The notes: a model not told the origin generated them from the letters alone. Numbered from the stretch's first letter, positions 1 to 11,009 are shown. The stretch is 64,000 nt of DNA from Theristus sp. LFF4_11 (GCA_030248135.1 JASANC010003066.1:363229-427228), one strand, 5' to 3'. Made by a program: numbers and translations.

Positions 1-130
1 TGCAGCTAGCCTCTAAGTCTAAAGCTAGCTAGAAGCATGCTCGAAAGGTCACGAATTCAATAGTATTTCCAATGCACGTGCGCTCCAACTCAATTTCGTT
101 TGCATAAAATGTCAAAACCACCAAGGTCAC

Positions 131-1041
131 CTTTATTCGCACGTCGTTCGCGGCACACGGAACAATGGCGGTACTGCAGTTGATTATCAAGAAACGCGTA
201 TCGATTGATGACATCCGCCAGCGCATAGTTGGTCATTAGGTCTGTGCAAAAGTGAAGATTGAATGAACTCGTCTGTACTGTTGCGAGTTTGCGCCACGGT
301 GATTTTGAACTGCAAATGCGTGATTCTGTGATGCTGCGTCCGGTAAATCAGATTCGATCGTTTGCGATGCATGCACAACAACTCTGAGTTATACAGGCTA
401 ACTCTGAGTTATATAAAACTAGCTGATTGTGATCACACGTTACGCAGGACAGACTCCGCCTCCGCAGCACGTCTGCATAGAAAGCATGCATCACGTGATC
501 ACAATCACAAATCAGGTGATTGCCTATAATTTAGAGTTCGACTGTAAGCGTTGCGCGACACAAATCGACTGATGCAAAGACGCTGATCGATGGCGAACAA
601 ACGCGAACACGGTGAATCGGAAACAAAACCACACCAGTAGTAGGCGTCACAACCGTCGGCTTTCGACACTGAGGACACTGAAGCTGTGCGTCGCGTTGTC
701 CCGGCATTATCTGCGCTCGTTGCAGTGCCCGGCGGCACAGCGTGTTCGTGCACTCGCCTAAAGCATCGAAAAGATCTCTTGAAACAGCCATTGAAAAATC
801 CAAAAAACCGGGTCACTCAAATCAAACGCGACAAAAAACAAAGCCACCGCGCAATCGCCAAAAGACTAAGAAAAAAATGAGAATGAGTGACATGTGATAT
901 TTTTGGTTTCTTCAACTCACCACACAAGGAATGGCCACATTGCAAGATTTTCGGCTCTTTGTACAAGTCCAAGCAGACCGGACACGAGAGAACCTCAGAC
1001 AAAAAAGTGCTCGCAGCTGACAGCTCCGTGTTGGACGTCAT
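131..1041 (-). CDS. RING-finger (TRIM-like) protein, 5' part only
   Basis: Three phase-consistent exons on the minus strand: 921-1041 (start ATG), 635-757 and 131-241. The gene continues past the left edge of the window. Exons 1 and 2 together build a C3HC4 RING finger: CPVC, then CGHSLC, a GEC at the next junction, and CPQC about 35 residues later. Exon 3 carries a TNYALADVINRY segment, the typical stretch after the RING in TRIM proteins, and then HCSVC, which may open a B-box-like zinc site. About 118 residues are visible. The expected role is an E3 ubiquitin ligase, inferred from the RING only. Intron 2 (242-634) holds a MITE. Donors are GTGAGT, GTGTGG and GTGACC; acceptors are CTTTAG and GCACAG. 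The C-terminal part that would classify the subfamily is outside the window. Confidence 0.8.
405..546. repeat. MITE family 'a', copy 1 (intronic hairpin)
   Basis: Imperfect inverted repeat with arms around AGCTGATTGTGATCAC and GTGATCACAATCACAAATC, a central stretch with ACTCCGCCTCC and AGAAAGCATGC, and the end GCCTATAATTTAGAGTT. Four more copies occur at 21,563-21,662 (partial), 33,247-33,413, 53,330-53,490 and 56,947-57,108. This copy lies in intron 2 of the RING gene. Confidence 0.75.
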
Positions 1042-1087
1042 TTTCTGTTTTGTAAAAAAATAAAAAAATTTTTGAAGCTTGCATCTC

Positions 1088-1212
1088 TAGGTGGCTTGCG
1101 GACAAAAGACCGCACGTGCCAAAAGACCGCAGATTTGAGATTTTTTTGTGACCAAAAGACCGCAGATGCTATCAAACCAAAATACCGCACGTGCCAAAAG
1201 ACCGCACCAAAA
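1088..1212. repeat. Short tandem repeat based on CCAAAAGACCGCACGTG
   Basis: Four to five degenerate units of CCAAAAGACCGCACGTG or CCAAAATACCGCACGTG. A second block in reverse orientation lies at 4,458-4,580. The two blocks bracket the Ginger-like insertion and its flanking repeats, so they look like ends or subterminal repeats of one larger element. Confidence 0.7.
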
Positions 1213-1284
1213 TCATTCACTGCGTACGTGATTATGATATGTTTTTTTGTGTTTATTTTGTCTTCCTATTCTTTTTTATTCCAC

Positions 1285-1697
1285 AAAAATCATTGATTGA
1301 GCCGTCGATCTTTGAAATCGGGCGAGCACAGCGCCGGCAGAGTCGCGTGACAGGTCGACGCACAAGACACATGTCGTGAAGCACAAACAACGAACACAAA
1401 ACGTCGTCCAGATCACGATTTCCTTGGCCGATTTTGGCAATCCATGGCTCAATCAACTCAGCAGAGCAGCGGGAACACGTTGATACGTCGTTTGTTGTTG
1501 ATTGTTGTTTTATTCAGCATCGGTTGCTTTGCAATAAAAAAGTGTGAAAAACGACAAAACACAAATTTATGGTGATTTTGGTTTTTTTGGTTTTTGAAAA
1601 AATGATTGGAACTAACCACAAGCGACACATCATCGTATTGCCGGTGTTCTGCTGAATTGATTGAGCTTTCGTTCGTCGAAATCGGTCAAGCACAGCG
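1285..1697 (+). repeat. Repeat L (left copy), host sequence of the Ginger-like insertion
   Basis: About 400 bp with landmarks CATTGATTGAGCCGTCG, AGCACAGCGCCGG, GCAGCGGGAACACGTTGAT and TTCAGCATCGGTTGC. The landmarks recur in the same orientation at 3,720-4,185. Within L the AGCACAGCGCCGG block is itself repeated (about 1,325 and 1,690; again about 4,075), so L is a partly tandem repeat. I see no coding potential. Confidence 0.65.
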
Positions 1698-1701
1698 CCG
1701 G

Positions 1702-3715
1702 TGTCACGATTTTATTTCCCCGTGTTTTTATTTCCCCGTCCGGGGATTTAACCATGGTGCTAAATCCCCGTACGGGGAATGGACCATGGTGTTAATTCCC
1801 CGTAGCCGTTTTAAAAACCCCGTATGCAATATTTCCAAATCCAGCTGAATACAGGCTGTCACATGCCCACCATACAACGCGAATCCGTGTGCGGTGCAAA
1901 TGGTAACGTATCACAAATATCACTTCAACAATAATGTGAAATGAAGAGAACAAAGTGGGCGCAAAGAGAAAAACACGTACGGTATGGCCGATTAAACATG
2001 GCAGCTTTTTTTCAGGGTTCAAGGAACGCGCGAAATTTGAATGAAAGAAAAAAGGCGTTCAAAAACCACATTGTGTGCCAAATTTGACTCGTTTTTTTCA
2101 ACTAATGGATTATCCGCGCTATTCTGTGCATTCTTTCTCCCTTGCACACATGATTGGGAATTATGTTGGCATTTTTTGAAAAAGACAACTCCTAGTCTGC
2201 GACTGATCCCGCCTTGATGGACTGCCTCATTTACTCGGCCGTACTGTACCGTGTGAATTACGTAACGGTTACTGGTTACAGAAGTGAAACACTCACTAAC
2301 TAGTGTGGCATGTTCACCCAGGTGCATAATTACGTCACAGTTATCGATACATGACTACACAAAATGTCCCAGTTATGGACCGTTTTGCATTTGCAGACTG
2401 TTTTATTCATGCTGTTCGGTTGGTTTTTTACCTGTCATTCTGTTTCGTTTGCTTTGCTGGATTCGTTTTCACTCTTACAACTCTTTCAAAAATGTTTTAA
2501 TTATACTTTTTGATTTTAAAAGTGAACTTATATTTTTTTCTGTCAATTTTGTTTCGTTTGCTTTGCTGGATTGTTTTCACTCATCGAACATTTTCAAACG
2601 TGTTTTTGTTTTACTTTTTGGTTCTAAAAGTGCACTTCAATTTTTTTTGCTAGTCACCAAGCAATCCGCAGCTGTACCAGGAGGTTGTCACGTATTTGAC
2701 AAGTCCAGAAAATGATCGCATTTATCCGGATTGGGTGCTGAAGCAGTACGTCGAAGGCGGCCAAAACAAACGACACGTGAAAAAGGACTTCAGGCTGCGA
2801 TATGCGCATACACGTACGAAGAAGGATTTCTCTACAGGACGAAGCGCGTCCGACACAAGTTGGAGGATGGCGAACAGACGACTGGCAAATTTCGCGTTGT
2901 CATGACAACCGAGATCGATCGGGTGATGCGCGACTGCCACTCCAGCGCGCTTGACGGCCACTGTGGTATCGCAAAAATGTTCGTGTTTTGACATTTGGTT
3001 AAAAAAACGTTGCTTTCATTTTTGCGCGTGTTCTGAATCACATGACTTATTCACTGAATCCTTGTCGGTGTCCAATGATGTTCAGTCTCCTTTGGTACTT
3101 ATCGAATCGTGCACCCTGCAATTATTGTTTTTCTTGTTGAGTAGGCAGGCAAAAGCCGCCGAACGGTTTCACTCTTATTCACGCGTGATTATTGGTTTTC
3201 TGTCTTCTTCTTGCACCCCCAATTTATGATTTCTGTGCTTCAAAAACTGTTGAATTTCATGTATTGTTGCTCTTTATACAATATTTATACAATTTGCGTT
3301 GTTGTTGTTTTGTTCTATGCTATTTATTCAAAATTGTGTTTATGTTTGTTTTATTTTTGTTTTTTTCCCAAAAACAACACTGCTTTTTGTGTTGTTCGAA
3401 TTGCACATGTGCTCCTCACTTTGCACCTCTTTCTCACACGTGACAAATTTATTTCCTCAAGTGTGCTCCATTTCCTCTTATTTCTGCATGTGAATAAAAT
3501 GCACACTACGATTTGCACTGCACCGCACACGGATTCGCGTTGTATTGTGGGCATGTGACAGCCTGTATTCAGCTGGATTTGGAAATACTGCATACGGGGT
3601 TTTTAAAACGGCTACGGGGAATTAACACCATGGTCCATTCCCCGTACGGGGATTTAGCACCATGGTTAAATCCCCGGACGGGGAAATAAAAACACGGTGA
3701 AATAAAATCGTGACA
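1702..3715. mobile_element. Ginger-like DNA transposon, 2,014 bp, degraded, inserted in repeat L
   Basis: Termini are TGTCACGATTTTATTTCCCC and its reverse complement, with inverted repeats of roughly 185 bp (1702-1890 against 3530-3715) that contain CATGG-centred palindromes. CCGG is duplicated on both sides (1698-1701 and 3716-3719). Uninterrupted L copies at about 1,335 and 4,077 read GCGCCGG once, consistent with a 4-bp target duplication. The interior carries an integrase fragment with an H2C2-like zinc motif (separate entry). Known for the family: Ginger1 elements have TGT..ACA ends, 4-bp CCG-rich duplications and an integrase related to those of LTR elements. The rest of the interior (2,020-2,670 and 3,000-3,530) is T-rich and non-coding. 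The element looks non-autonomous. Confidence 0.75.
2668..2991 (+). pseudogene. Ginger/GIN1-type integrase N-terminal fragment, frameshifted
   Basis: Two overlapping plus-strand frames together resemble the N-terminal part of a transposon integrase. The first frame covers about 2,668-2,775 and includes a YPDWVLKQYVEGG segment. The second runs from about 2,770 to the stop at 2,991. It contains a EEGFLYR-like strand and then DCHSSALDGHCGIAK, which matches the H..GH.G..KT half of the H2C2 zinc-binding domain. The second zinc ligand pair (C..C) and the whole DDE catalytic core are absent. A frame change near 2,775 and the missing core make this a pseudogene. It is only ever intact as part of the element. 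Confidence 0.6.
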
Positions 3716-3719
3716 CCGG

Positions 3720-4185
3720 CAGTGCTGCGTGACAGGTCGGCGCGCGCGACACACGGTAAAACGAGCAGATTGTCAACAGAAAACGTCGCCCAGCTCACGA
3801 TTCCCCCAGCCGATTTTTATGATCCATCACTCAATCAACTCAGCAGAGCAGCGGGAACACGTTGATAAGTTGTTTGTTGTTGGTTGTTGTTTTATTCAGC
3901 ATCGGTTGCTTTGCAATAAAAAAAGTGTGAAAAACGACAAAACACAAATTTATTGTGATTTAGGATTTTTTTGGTTTTTGAAAAAATAATCGGAACTGAC
4001 CACAAACGATACATCATCGTGTTGCTGGTGTTCTACTGAGTTGATTGAGCCGTACTTCGTTAAAATCGGTTGAGCACAGCGCCGGTAGAGTTGCGTGACA
4101 GGTTGGTGCACAAGACAAACACGGTGAAACGCGCAGGCTGCCAACAGAAAGCGTCGCCTAGCTCACGATTCCCTCAGCCAATTTT
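3720..4185 (+). repeat. Repeat L (right copy, plus a partial third unit)
   Basis: Same landmarks as the left copy (CAGCAGAGCAGCGGGAACACG, TTCAGCATCGGTTGC, ACATCATCGT). It directly follows the right CCGG of the Ginger-like element and repeats the AGCACAGCGCCGG block near 4,072. Confidence 0.65.
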
Positions 4186-4457
4186 GATAATCCATGAGAA
4201 ATTATCAAACAAAAGTGAGCTTTGAAGGCTGTGTCCACAATCATTTTTACTATTTGGCCGTGTTCCAAATCCACTGAACCCCGAAAACGCTATTTGGCCG
4301 TGTTCCAAATCCACTGAACGAAGAAAAAGATTTTTGTTGCGTAAAAGAAACTCGAACAATGAACAAACGAAAACAACACAATTTATCACAAGAAATGATA
4401 CGAATGTTGCTTGATGCAATTGTAAAATCGACATAGAATCAGCGGAACCGACTTTCT

Positions 4458-4580
4458 AAATGCTCGTGCGGTCTTTTGGCACGTGCGGTATTTTGGTTCC
4501 ACACCAATCTGCGGTATTTTGGTCTTGCGGTCTTTTGGCACGTGCGGTCTTTTGGTACGTGCGGTCTTTTGTCTATGGGG
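4458..4580. repeat. GCGGTCTTTTGGCACGTG tandem repeat (reverse of 1,088-1,212)
   Basis: Five units of (CACGTG)CGGTCTTTTGG or CGGTATTTTGG. The block is inverted relative to 1,088-1,212 and may mark the right end of a roughly 3.5-kb composite element. Confidence 0.7.
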
Positions 4581-4585
4581 GGGGG

Positions 4586-4772
4586 GCTAGAGATGCCAAA
4601 AAAAATTTTCTATTTTTTTTCTTTAAAAAAAAAATTTATAAATTTTTTTTTAAAAATCAAAGTTGTTCAGAATTTTTCAGGGAGTCCCTCCGAATATCAC
4701 CATCTGAGGAGCCACCGACTTACCATATGACCCCCACTCATATGGGAGGAGGAGGGTGAAAATTTCAGACTT
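4586..4772 (-). mobile_element. TIR family A, truncated copy (reverse)
   Basis: Starts CTAGAGATG and contains TTCAGGGAGTC, CCACCGACTTACCATATG and GAAAATTTCAGACTTGG, the right-hand part of family A in reverse orientation. It breaks off after CTTGG and is joined to a piece of family C (ATAGTTGTTCC). Confidence 0.7.
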
Positions 4773-4822
4773 GGTTTTAGGGTTGTTAAACATAGTTGTT
4801 CCAGAGCCGAGGGGTTGGGGGT

Positions 4823-5582
4823 AGAGATGTAAGGGTCAAAAAAAAAATTTTTTTTTAATTTTTTTTTTAAAAAAGTAAAAAAAAGAGCATTTTTTTAATA
4901 TTTTTTTCATTAAAAATTTTTGAAATTTTTTCTTTAATGTGCCCTGAAAATGCCGTTTTTGGCATAATTTTTCGAAAGTTCAACAAAAATTTTCTTTGAC
5001 TTTACCTTGTCACTTAGTCTTCAACGCTGCAGGTGGTATTCTGGATTGATTTATCGACTGTTTTCAGCCTTGGTGAGTGATGATCGACTCGCGCATTGAA
5101 GTACTTGAGCGTCGCAAAGGCTAGTTCAACAAATTCCGATGTCGCTAAGGTGAGATAGAAGCAGAGAACTCACATTTACGCATTTTTTTCAGTTTTTCAG
5201 GATCTCGAAAGGTGGAAATTGCACTGTCTGCCACTGCAAGCGTAACTTCGTTGGTTGCTCGTTGCTGTTTCGCCTCGTGTCGTCAGCATGATCACACCGG
5301 TTTGTTGTGGAACTTGTTTCCATGTTATTTGAGGTGAATTGAGAGGCAAAACACGAGACGTGATGTCGTCGGTGGGAAAATGGGGTCGCCGAAACCAAGT
5401 CTGAAATTTTCACCCTCCTCCCATATGAGTGGGGGTCATATGGTAAGTCGGTGGCTCCTCAGATGGTGATATTCGGACTCCCTGAAAAATTCTGAACAAC
5501 TTTCATTTAAAAAAAAAAATTAAAAAAAATTTTTTTTTTTTAAAGAAAAAAAATAGAAATTTTTTTTTTCTTGACATCTCTA
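4823..5582 (+). mobile_element. TIR family A, near-complete copy (~760 bp)
   Basis: Bounded by TAGAGATGTAAGGGTC and TTGACATCTCTAG, with A/T-rich subterminal tracts. The interior landmarks CTTTAATGTGCCCTGAAAATG, CAGGTGGTATTCTGG and GCCTCGTGTCGTCAGCATG are shared with 61,203-61,944. No transposase is encoded. A short open frame in the interior recurs in every copy and reflects the repeat rather than a gene. Confidence 0.8.
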
Positions 5583-6000
5583 GTTGGGGGGGGGGGGCGA
5601 TATAGATAGCTGGAGCAAACTTTCCAGATAGATAGATAGCTGGAAAATTTTGGGGGGGGGCCGCGGGGGGGCCATGTGACTTTGGGGGGGGCCGGTCAAA
5701 ATTTTGAATAAAGACCATAAAAACAGCAAAATAATGCTAAAAATACACTAAAATCAAGTATAAACGCGTATTTTACCTGAATTAGCGAAATTTTCAAGAA
5801 TTACGAACAAAAATGATCAATTTTGGACAAAAATTGACTGATTTTGTGTCTTCGAAGACAAACATTTTCAGATAGATAGCTGGCTGAAATTTTTTTTTAG
5901 ATAGATGATAGCTGAGCCAAAAAAACTTGTTTGATAGAGATAGATTCGAAAATTTTTTGGGGGGGGGGGCCGGCGCCCCCCCCAGGCCCCCCCCCTAGAA
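5583..6000 (-). mobile_element. Family C element with poly-G ends (reverse copy)
   Basis: Contains GATATAGATAGCTGGAGCAAAC, repeated GATAGATAGCTGG units and long G runs on both flanks. It ends CCCCCCCTAGAACA. The same element lies in the other orientation at 44,612-45,082, and a fragment is at 11,405-11,525. No ORF of note. Confidence 0.7.
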
Positions 6001-6002
6001 CA

Positions 6003-6710
6003 CCTATGTTGTTAAACAAAAATGAAATTTTTTTTAAAGTGATTAAAAAAAAACAAAAATGTTGATTTAAAAAAAAAAATTCGAAAAATTTTCTTCTAAT
6101 ATGCTCTGAAAACCTCAATTTTGGCAAAATTTTTCGAAAGTTCAACAAAAATTTTCTTTGATTATACCTCGTAAAACCTTTAGCAGTCGATTTTGGGCCG
6201 TTTTACCGACTGATTTTAGGCTACGACAACATCTGCGATGAAGTTTTTGAGCGTCCCAAAGCTTGGCCTGCCATTTCCGATGCAGATAAGGTGACGATTC
6301 GCCTCGCAGAGCGTCCGATTGTGCTCGCTGCTCCGTTTGCAAGCGCTACGTTGTCTGGTTGCTTGCTGCTTCGTGTCGTGTCGTCGCGACACCATCAGAA
6401 GAATTGATCGAATTTCAAGGCGGTATGTTTGTCTTCACTTTAGCATTAGTTTAGCTGGGGACAATTGTGGCGTTTTGGAGGTCAAAACACAAGAAGAGGC
6501 ATGGTGACGGTTTGGAAAAGGGGTAATTGAGGTCACCAAAACAAAATCTGCAAAGTTCCGCCATACGGGAGTCATTCGGGAGGCGCTTGCATATCATATG
6601 TGGTTCTTCGGACTCCCTGATTGATTTAGCACAACTTTGATTTTTAAAATTTAAAAAAAATTAAAAAAAACAACAAAAATGACGATTTTTGTTTTTTTAA
6701 CAACCCTACT
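6003..6710. mobile_element. Family A' element (diverged relative of A)
   Basis: Ends GTTGTTAAACAAAAAT and ATTTTTGTTTTTTTAACAAC form the terminal inverted repeat. The interior (CTCTGAAAACCTCAATTTTGG, AGCAGTCGATTTTGG) is recognisably similar to family A but diverged. A fragment recurs at 63,060-63,373. Confidence 0.65.
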
Positions 6711-7224
6711 TGGTTTCGGCGACTCCATTTTCCCACCGACGACATCACGTCTCGTTTTTTGCCTCTCAATTCACCTCAAATAACACGGAAACAAGTTCAA
6801 CAACAAACCACAACAAACCAGTGTGATCATGCTGATTGCTGACGACACGAGGCGAAACAGCAACGAGCAACCAACGAAGTTACGCTTGCAGTGGCAGACA
6901 GTGCAATTTCGACCTTTCGAGATCCTGAAAAACGATGCATACATGTGAGTTCTCTGCTTCTATCTCACCTTAGCGGCATCGGAATTTGTTGAACTGACCT
7001 TTGCGACGCTCAAGTACTTCAATGCGCGAGTCGACCATCACTCACCAAGGCTGAAAACAGTCGATAAATCGATCCAGAATACCACCTGCAGCGTTGAAGA
7101 CTAAGTGACAAGGTAAAGTCAAAGAAAATTTTTGTTGAACTTTCGAAAAATCATGCAAACGGCATTTTCAGGTCACATTAAAGAAAAAATTTCAAAAATT
7201 TTTTTTTGAGCGTTACATCTCTAG
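6711..7224 (-). mobile_element. TIR family A, truncated copy (reverse)
   Basis: Starts inside the element at CTTGGTTTCGGCGACTCC and ends with the terminal repeat GTTACATCTCTAGG. Oriented opposite to 4,823-5,582. Confidence 0.7.
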
Positions 7225-7232
7225 GGGGGGGG

Positions 7233-8262
7233 CTAGGGTTAGGGGCTTTGAAAAAATTTTTTTTTTTATTTTTTTTTGTTTTTTTTTAAATTTGGATTTT
7301 TTTTTCAAACTTAAAAAAAAATTTGAAAATTTTTTCTTCTACTTTGCTCTGAAAATTCGATTTATGGCATAATTTTTTGAAAGTTCAAACCAAATTTTCT
7401 TCCCAACTTCTTTGTGTGCTTAGGTACATGTCATTATTTGGTCATTTTGACCGACGTACTCCATGTTTTTCGATTTGGATGACTTCTAGAGTCAATTTTT
7501 AGCGTTGAAATGACTTAACTGAATTGAAATATCGTTTCAGAAATCGTTTTCTTGCAACTTAGAACATGTTTTTTCAGTCGGTAGGCCATGAGATGAACAT
7601 GATATCTTGTTGATTGGCGTACGTTATAGGTCTACAATGGAGTTGTGCGATATATTGTTAAACAATTGGAGCGGGGATGTTGGTTAATACCACATCACAC
7701 GACCGTTTTTCAGATACCCGATAACATGGCCACATGTTAAAACTTGCGTGCTGAGCTAAACTAACGTGTTAAACTTGCGTCTGTCAGTTGCCCGCAACGT
7801 GATCGCGAAATCATGGTACGTGTTTTCGATACGATGATTTGAAGAGTGGGCTCTCGCCATGTGGCAGATAGCATAGCTGGTTGAACCTGAAAGTAAGTGT
7901 CTTGGGGGGGGGGGGCGACCGGGTCGACAGGGGTTGCCGACTTAGCTACAGCAAACAGGAATTTTTGAACACAGTCAAATTTTGGTAATTTTCTAAAGAG
8001 GAACAACTAAGAACGGTTCAATATTCAAGTACACGTCGAAAATTGTCCTGTTTTACTGTTGAAAATGCAACTTTCCCTCTATGAAATGGACATAATTTCA
8101 ATAAAACACGATTTTCGCTCTTATAGTTTTCCGGATCGTTCTGAAAATAGTCTAGATGAACTCAGCTCGACGAGACGCTTCGAACAAACCTAACTTGTAA
8201 AAAAAAATTAAAAAAAATATTTTAATTTAAAAAAAATCCGGATTTTTTTCCCCTAACCCTAG
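7233..8262 (+). mobile_element. TIR family B copy 1 (~1,030 bp, telomere-like termini)
   Basis: Begins CTAGGGTTAGGGGCTTTG and ends TTCCCCTAACCCTAG. The interior has GGTCATTTTGACCGACG, GATACCCGATAACATGG and a G homopolymer before CGACCGGGTCGACAGGGG. Full or partial copies lie at 9,045-10,081 (reverse), 10,083-10,557, 40,797-41,548, 41,648-42,687, 43,488-44,499 and 63,578-64,000. It encodes nothing recognisable, so it is non-autonomous. Confidence 0.85.
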
Positions 8263-8559
8263 GGGGGCCTAGAGATGTCAAAAAAATTGCTTTGCCTACA
8301 TTACTAAACCAAAGCCAAGTTTACAGTCTGTTTTGTTGTTTTAGTTCGGTTTCAATGAAGTCGTTGTAGGTTCCTAATCCTAAGCCCAATCCTAATCCTA
8401 ATGAAGTCGTTGTAGGTTCCTAATCCTAAACCTAATCCTAATCCTAAGTGAAGCCTTTTTAACAAAGTGAAAGTGCCTTGATTGACAGCTTTGTTGAAGG
8501 GGTGAAACATTGGGATCAGGGATCAGCTCCAGCTCCGGTTTAGCTTTGTAGTTTTACGA
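8263..8559. repeat. CCTAATCCTAA-type telomere-like string with flanking repeat
   Basis: Between family B and family A copies. It holds two blocks of CCTAATCCTAA and AATCCTAAACCTAATCC (8,375-8,445) followed by GTGAAGCCTTTTTAACAAAG. The same combination (CCTAA repeats then AAGCCAAGCCTTTTT) recurs near 43,280-43,345, 46,120-46,560 and 54,625-54,690. Confidence 0.6.
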
Positions 8560-9008
8560 AAAAAATTTTCTCTTTTTCTTTAAAAATTTTTTTTTTAAAT
8601 TTTTTTTAAAAATCAAAGTTGTTCAGAATTTTTCAGGGAGTCCGAATATCACCATCTGAGGAGCCACCGACTTACCATATGACCCCCACTCATATGGGAG
8701 GAGGGTGAAAATTTCAGACTTGGTTTCGGCGACCCCATTTTCCCACCGACGACATCACGTCTCGTGTTTTGCCTCTCAATTCGCCTCAAATAACATGGAA
8801 ACAAGTTCAACAACAAACCGGTGTGATCATGCTGACGACACGAGGCGAAACAGCAACGAGCAACCAACGAAGTTACGCTTGCAGTGGCAGACAGTGCAAT
8901 TTCGACCTTTCGAGATCCTGAAAAACGATGCATAAATGTGCGTTCTCTGCTTCTATCTCACCTTAGCGGCATCGGAATTTGTTGAACTAGCCTTTGCGAC
9001 GCTCAAGC
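8560..9008 (-). mobile_element. TIR family A, truncated copy (reverse)
   Basis: Matches the right two-thirds of family A in reverse (TTCAGGGAGTCCGAATATC, ACAAGTTCAACAACAAACC, TTTGCGACGCTCAAG) and is cut off by GC-rich sequence just before family B copy 2. Confidence 0.7.
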
Positions 9009-9044
9009 AGTACCGTGGGCGAGGGAGGGGGTGGGGGGGCACCC

Positions 9045-10081
9045 CTAGGGTTAGGGGAAAAAAATCCGGATTTTTTTTTAAATTAAAAAAAAATTTAAAA
9101 AAAATTTTTTTTTTTTACAAGTTAGGTTCGTTCGAAGCGTCTCGTCGAGCTGAGTTCATCTAGACTATTTTCAGAACGATCCGGGAAACTATAAGAGCGA
9201 AAATCGTGTTTTATTGAAATTATGTCCATTTCATAGAGGGAAAGTTGCATTTTCAACAGTAAAACAGGGCAATTTTTCACGTGTACTTGAATATTGAACC
9301 GTTCTTAGTGGTTCCTCTTTAGAAAATTACCAAAATTTGACTGTGTTCAAAAATTCCTGTTTGCTGTAGCTAAGTCGGCAACCCCTGTCGACCCGGTCGC
9401 CCCCCCCCCCAAGACACTTACTTTCAGGTTCAACCAGCTATGCTATCTGCCACATGGCGAGAGCCCACTCTTCAAATCATCGTATCGAAAACACGTACCA
9501 TGATTTCGCGATCACGTTGCGGGCAACTGACAGACGCAAGTTTAACACGTTAGTTTAGCTCAGCACGCAAGTTTTAACATGTGGCCATGTTATCGGGTAT
9601 CTGAAAAACGGTCGTGTGATGTGGTATTAACCAACATCTCCGCTCAAATTGTTTAACAATATATCGCACAACTCCATTGTAGACCTATAACATACGCCAA
9701 TCAACAAGATATCATGTTCATCTCATGGCCTACCAACTGAAAAACATGTTCTAAGTTGCAAGAAAACGATTTCTGAAACGATATTTCAATTCAGTTAAGT
9801 CATTTCAACGCTAAAAATTGACTCTAGAAGTCATCCAAATCGAAAAACATGGAGTACGTCGGTCAAAATGACCAAATAATGACATTTACCTAAGCACACA
9901 AAGAAGTTGGGAGGAAAATTTGGTTTGAACTTTCAAAAAATTATGCCATAAATCGAATTTTCAGAGCAAAGTAGAAGAAAAAATTTTCAAATTTTTTTTT
10001 AAGTTTGAAAAAAAAATCCAATTTAAAAAAAAAACGAAAAAAAAATAAAAAAAATTTTTTTTTCAAAGCCCCTAACCCTAG
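9045..10081 (-). mobile_element. TIR family B copy 2 (reverse, full length)
   Basis: CTAGGGTTAGGGG at 9,045 and CCCCTAACCCTAG at 10,081, inverted relative to copy 1. The internal homopolymer here is C before AAGACACTTAC and differs in length from the other copies. Confidence 0.85.
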
Positions 10082-10082
10082 G

Positions 10083-10557
10083 CACCCCCCCATCATTAAC
10101 CAACATCTCCGCTCCAATTGTTTAACAATATATCGCACAACTCCATTGTAGACCTATAACATACGCCAATCAACAAAATATCATGTTCATCTCATGGCCT
10201 ACCGACTGAAAAAACATGTTCTAAGTTGCAAGAAAACGATTTCTGAAACGATATTTCAATTCAGTTAAGTCATTTCAACGCTAAACATTGACTCTAGAAG
10301 TCATCCAAATCGAAAAACATGGAGTACGTCGGTCAAAATGACCAAATAATGACATGTACCTAAGCACACAAAGAAGTTGGGAAGAAAATTTGGTTTGAAC
10401 TTTCAAAAAATTATGCCATAAATCGAATTTTCAAAGCAAAGTAGAAGAAAAATTTTTCAAATTTTTTTTTTAAGTTTGAAAAAAAAATCCAAATTTTTTT
10501 TAAAAAAAAAACGAAAAAAAAATAAAAAAATTTTTTTTTCAAAGCCCCTAACCCTGG
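10083..10557 (-). mobile_element. TIR family B copy 3 (5'-truncated, reverse)
   Basis: Contains the left half of family B in reverse (ACCAACATCTCCGCTCC to CAAAGCCCCTAACCCT), directly abutting copy 2 in the same orientation. It ends about 175 bp before the start codon of the next gene. Confidence 0.8.
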
Positions 10558-10732
10558 CTAGGTAGGACTAGTCCTGACTCCGCCGGCCGGTCCCAGGGCA
10601 CATTTGACTGGCACAACTTTTGTCTTCCAAATTTCAAAAAAGATTTCGTGAAGAATGACGATTTTGTTTTTTAACAACCCCAAAACAGCCGCCACCGCCA
10701 CCGCCGCCGCCAACGACAGCCAGTGCGCTCAG

Positions 10733-10978
10733 ATGGCGACGCCGAATTTTCAGGAGCTCATGGACCGTGAAACGTGTCCGTTTTGCAGTTTGCATTTCAC
10801 GGCCGATCGTGACCGCCAGCCAAAAGTGCTCGCCTGCTGTCATCTCATCTGTAAAACTTGCGTCGCTCTTCATACACGCATCAATAAAACTGGTTGGTGT
10901 AGGAGGAGGAGATGATGAGGACCGAGGTTGAGGAGCGAGCGGACCGGGCCACGGACGAATTCGCGCACCTTTCCCGAT

Positions 10979-11009
<31 letters not shown>

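Noticed and set aside
5189..5413. Recurrent ORF starting MKISDLVSATPF in several places (also 8,705 and 61,550)
   Set aside because: Part of TIR family A. Conserved only because the repeat is; no transposase motif and no independent coding signal.
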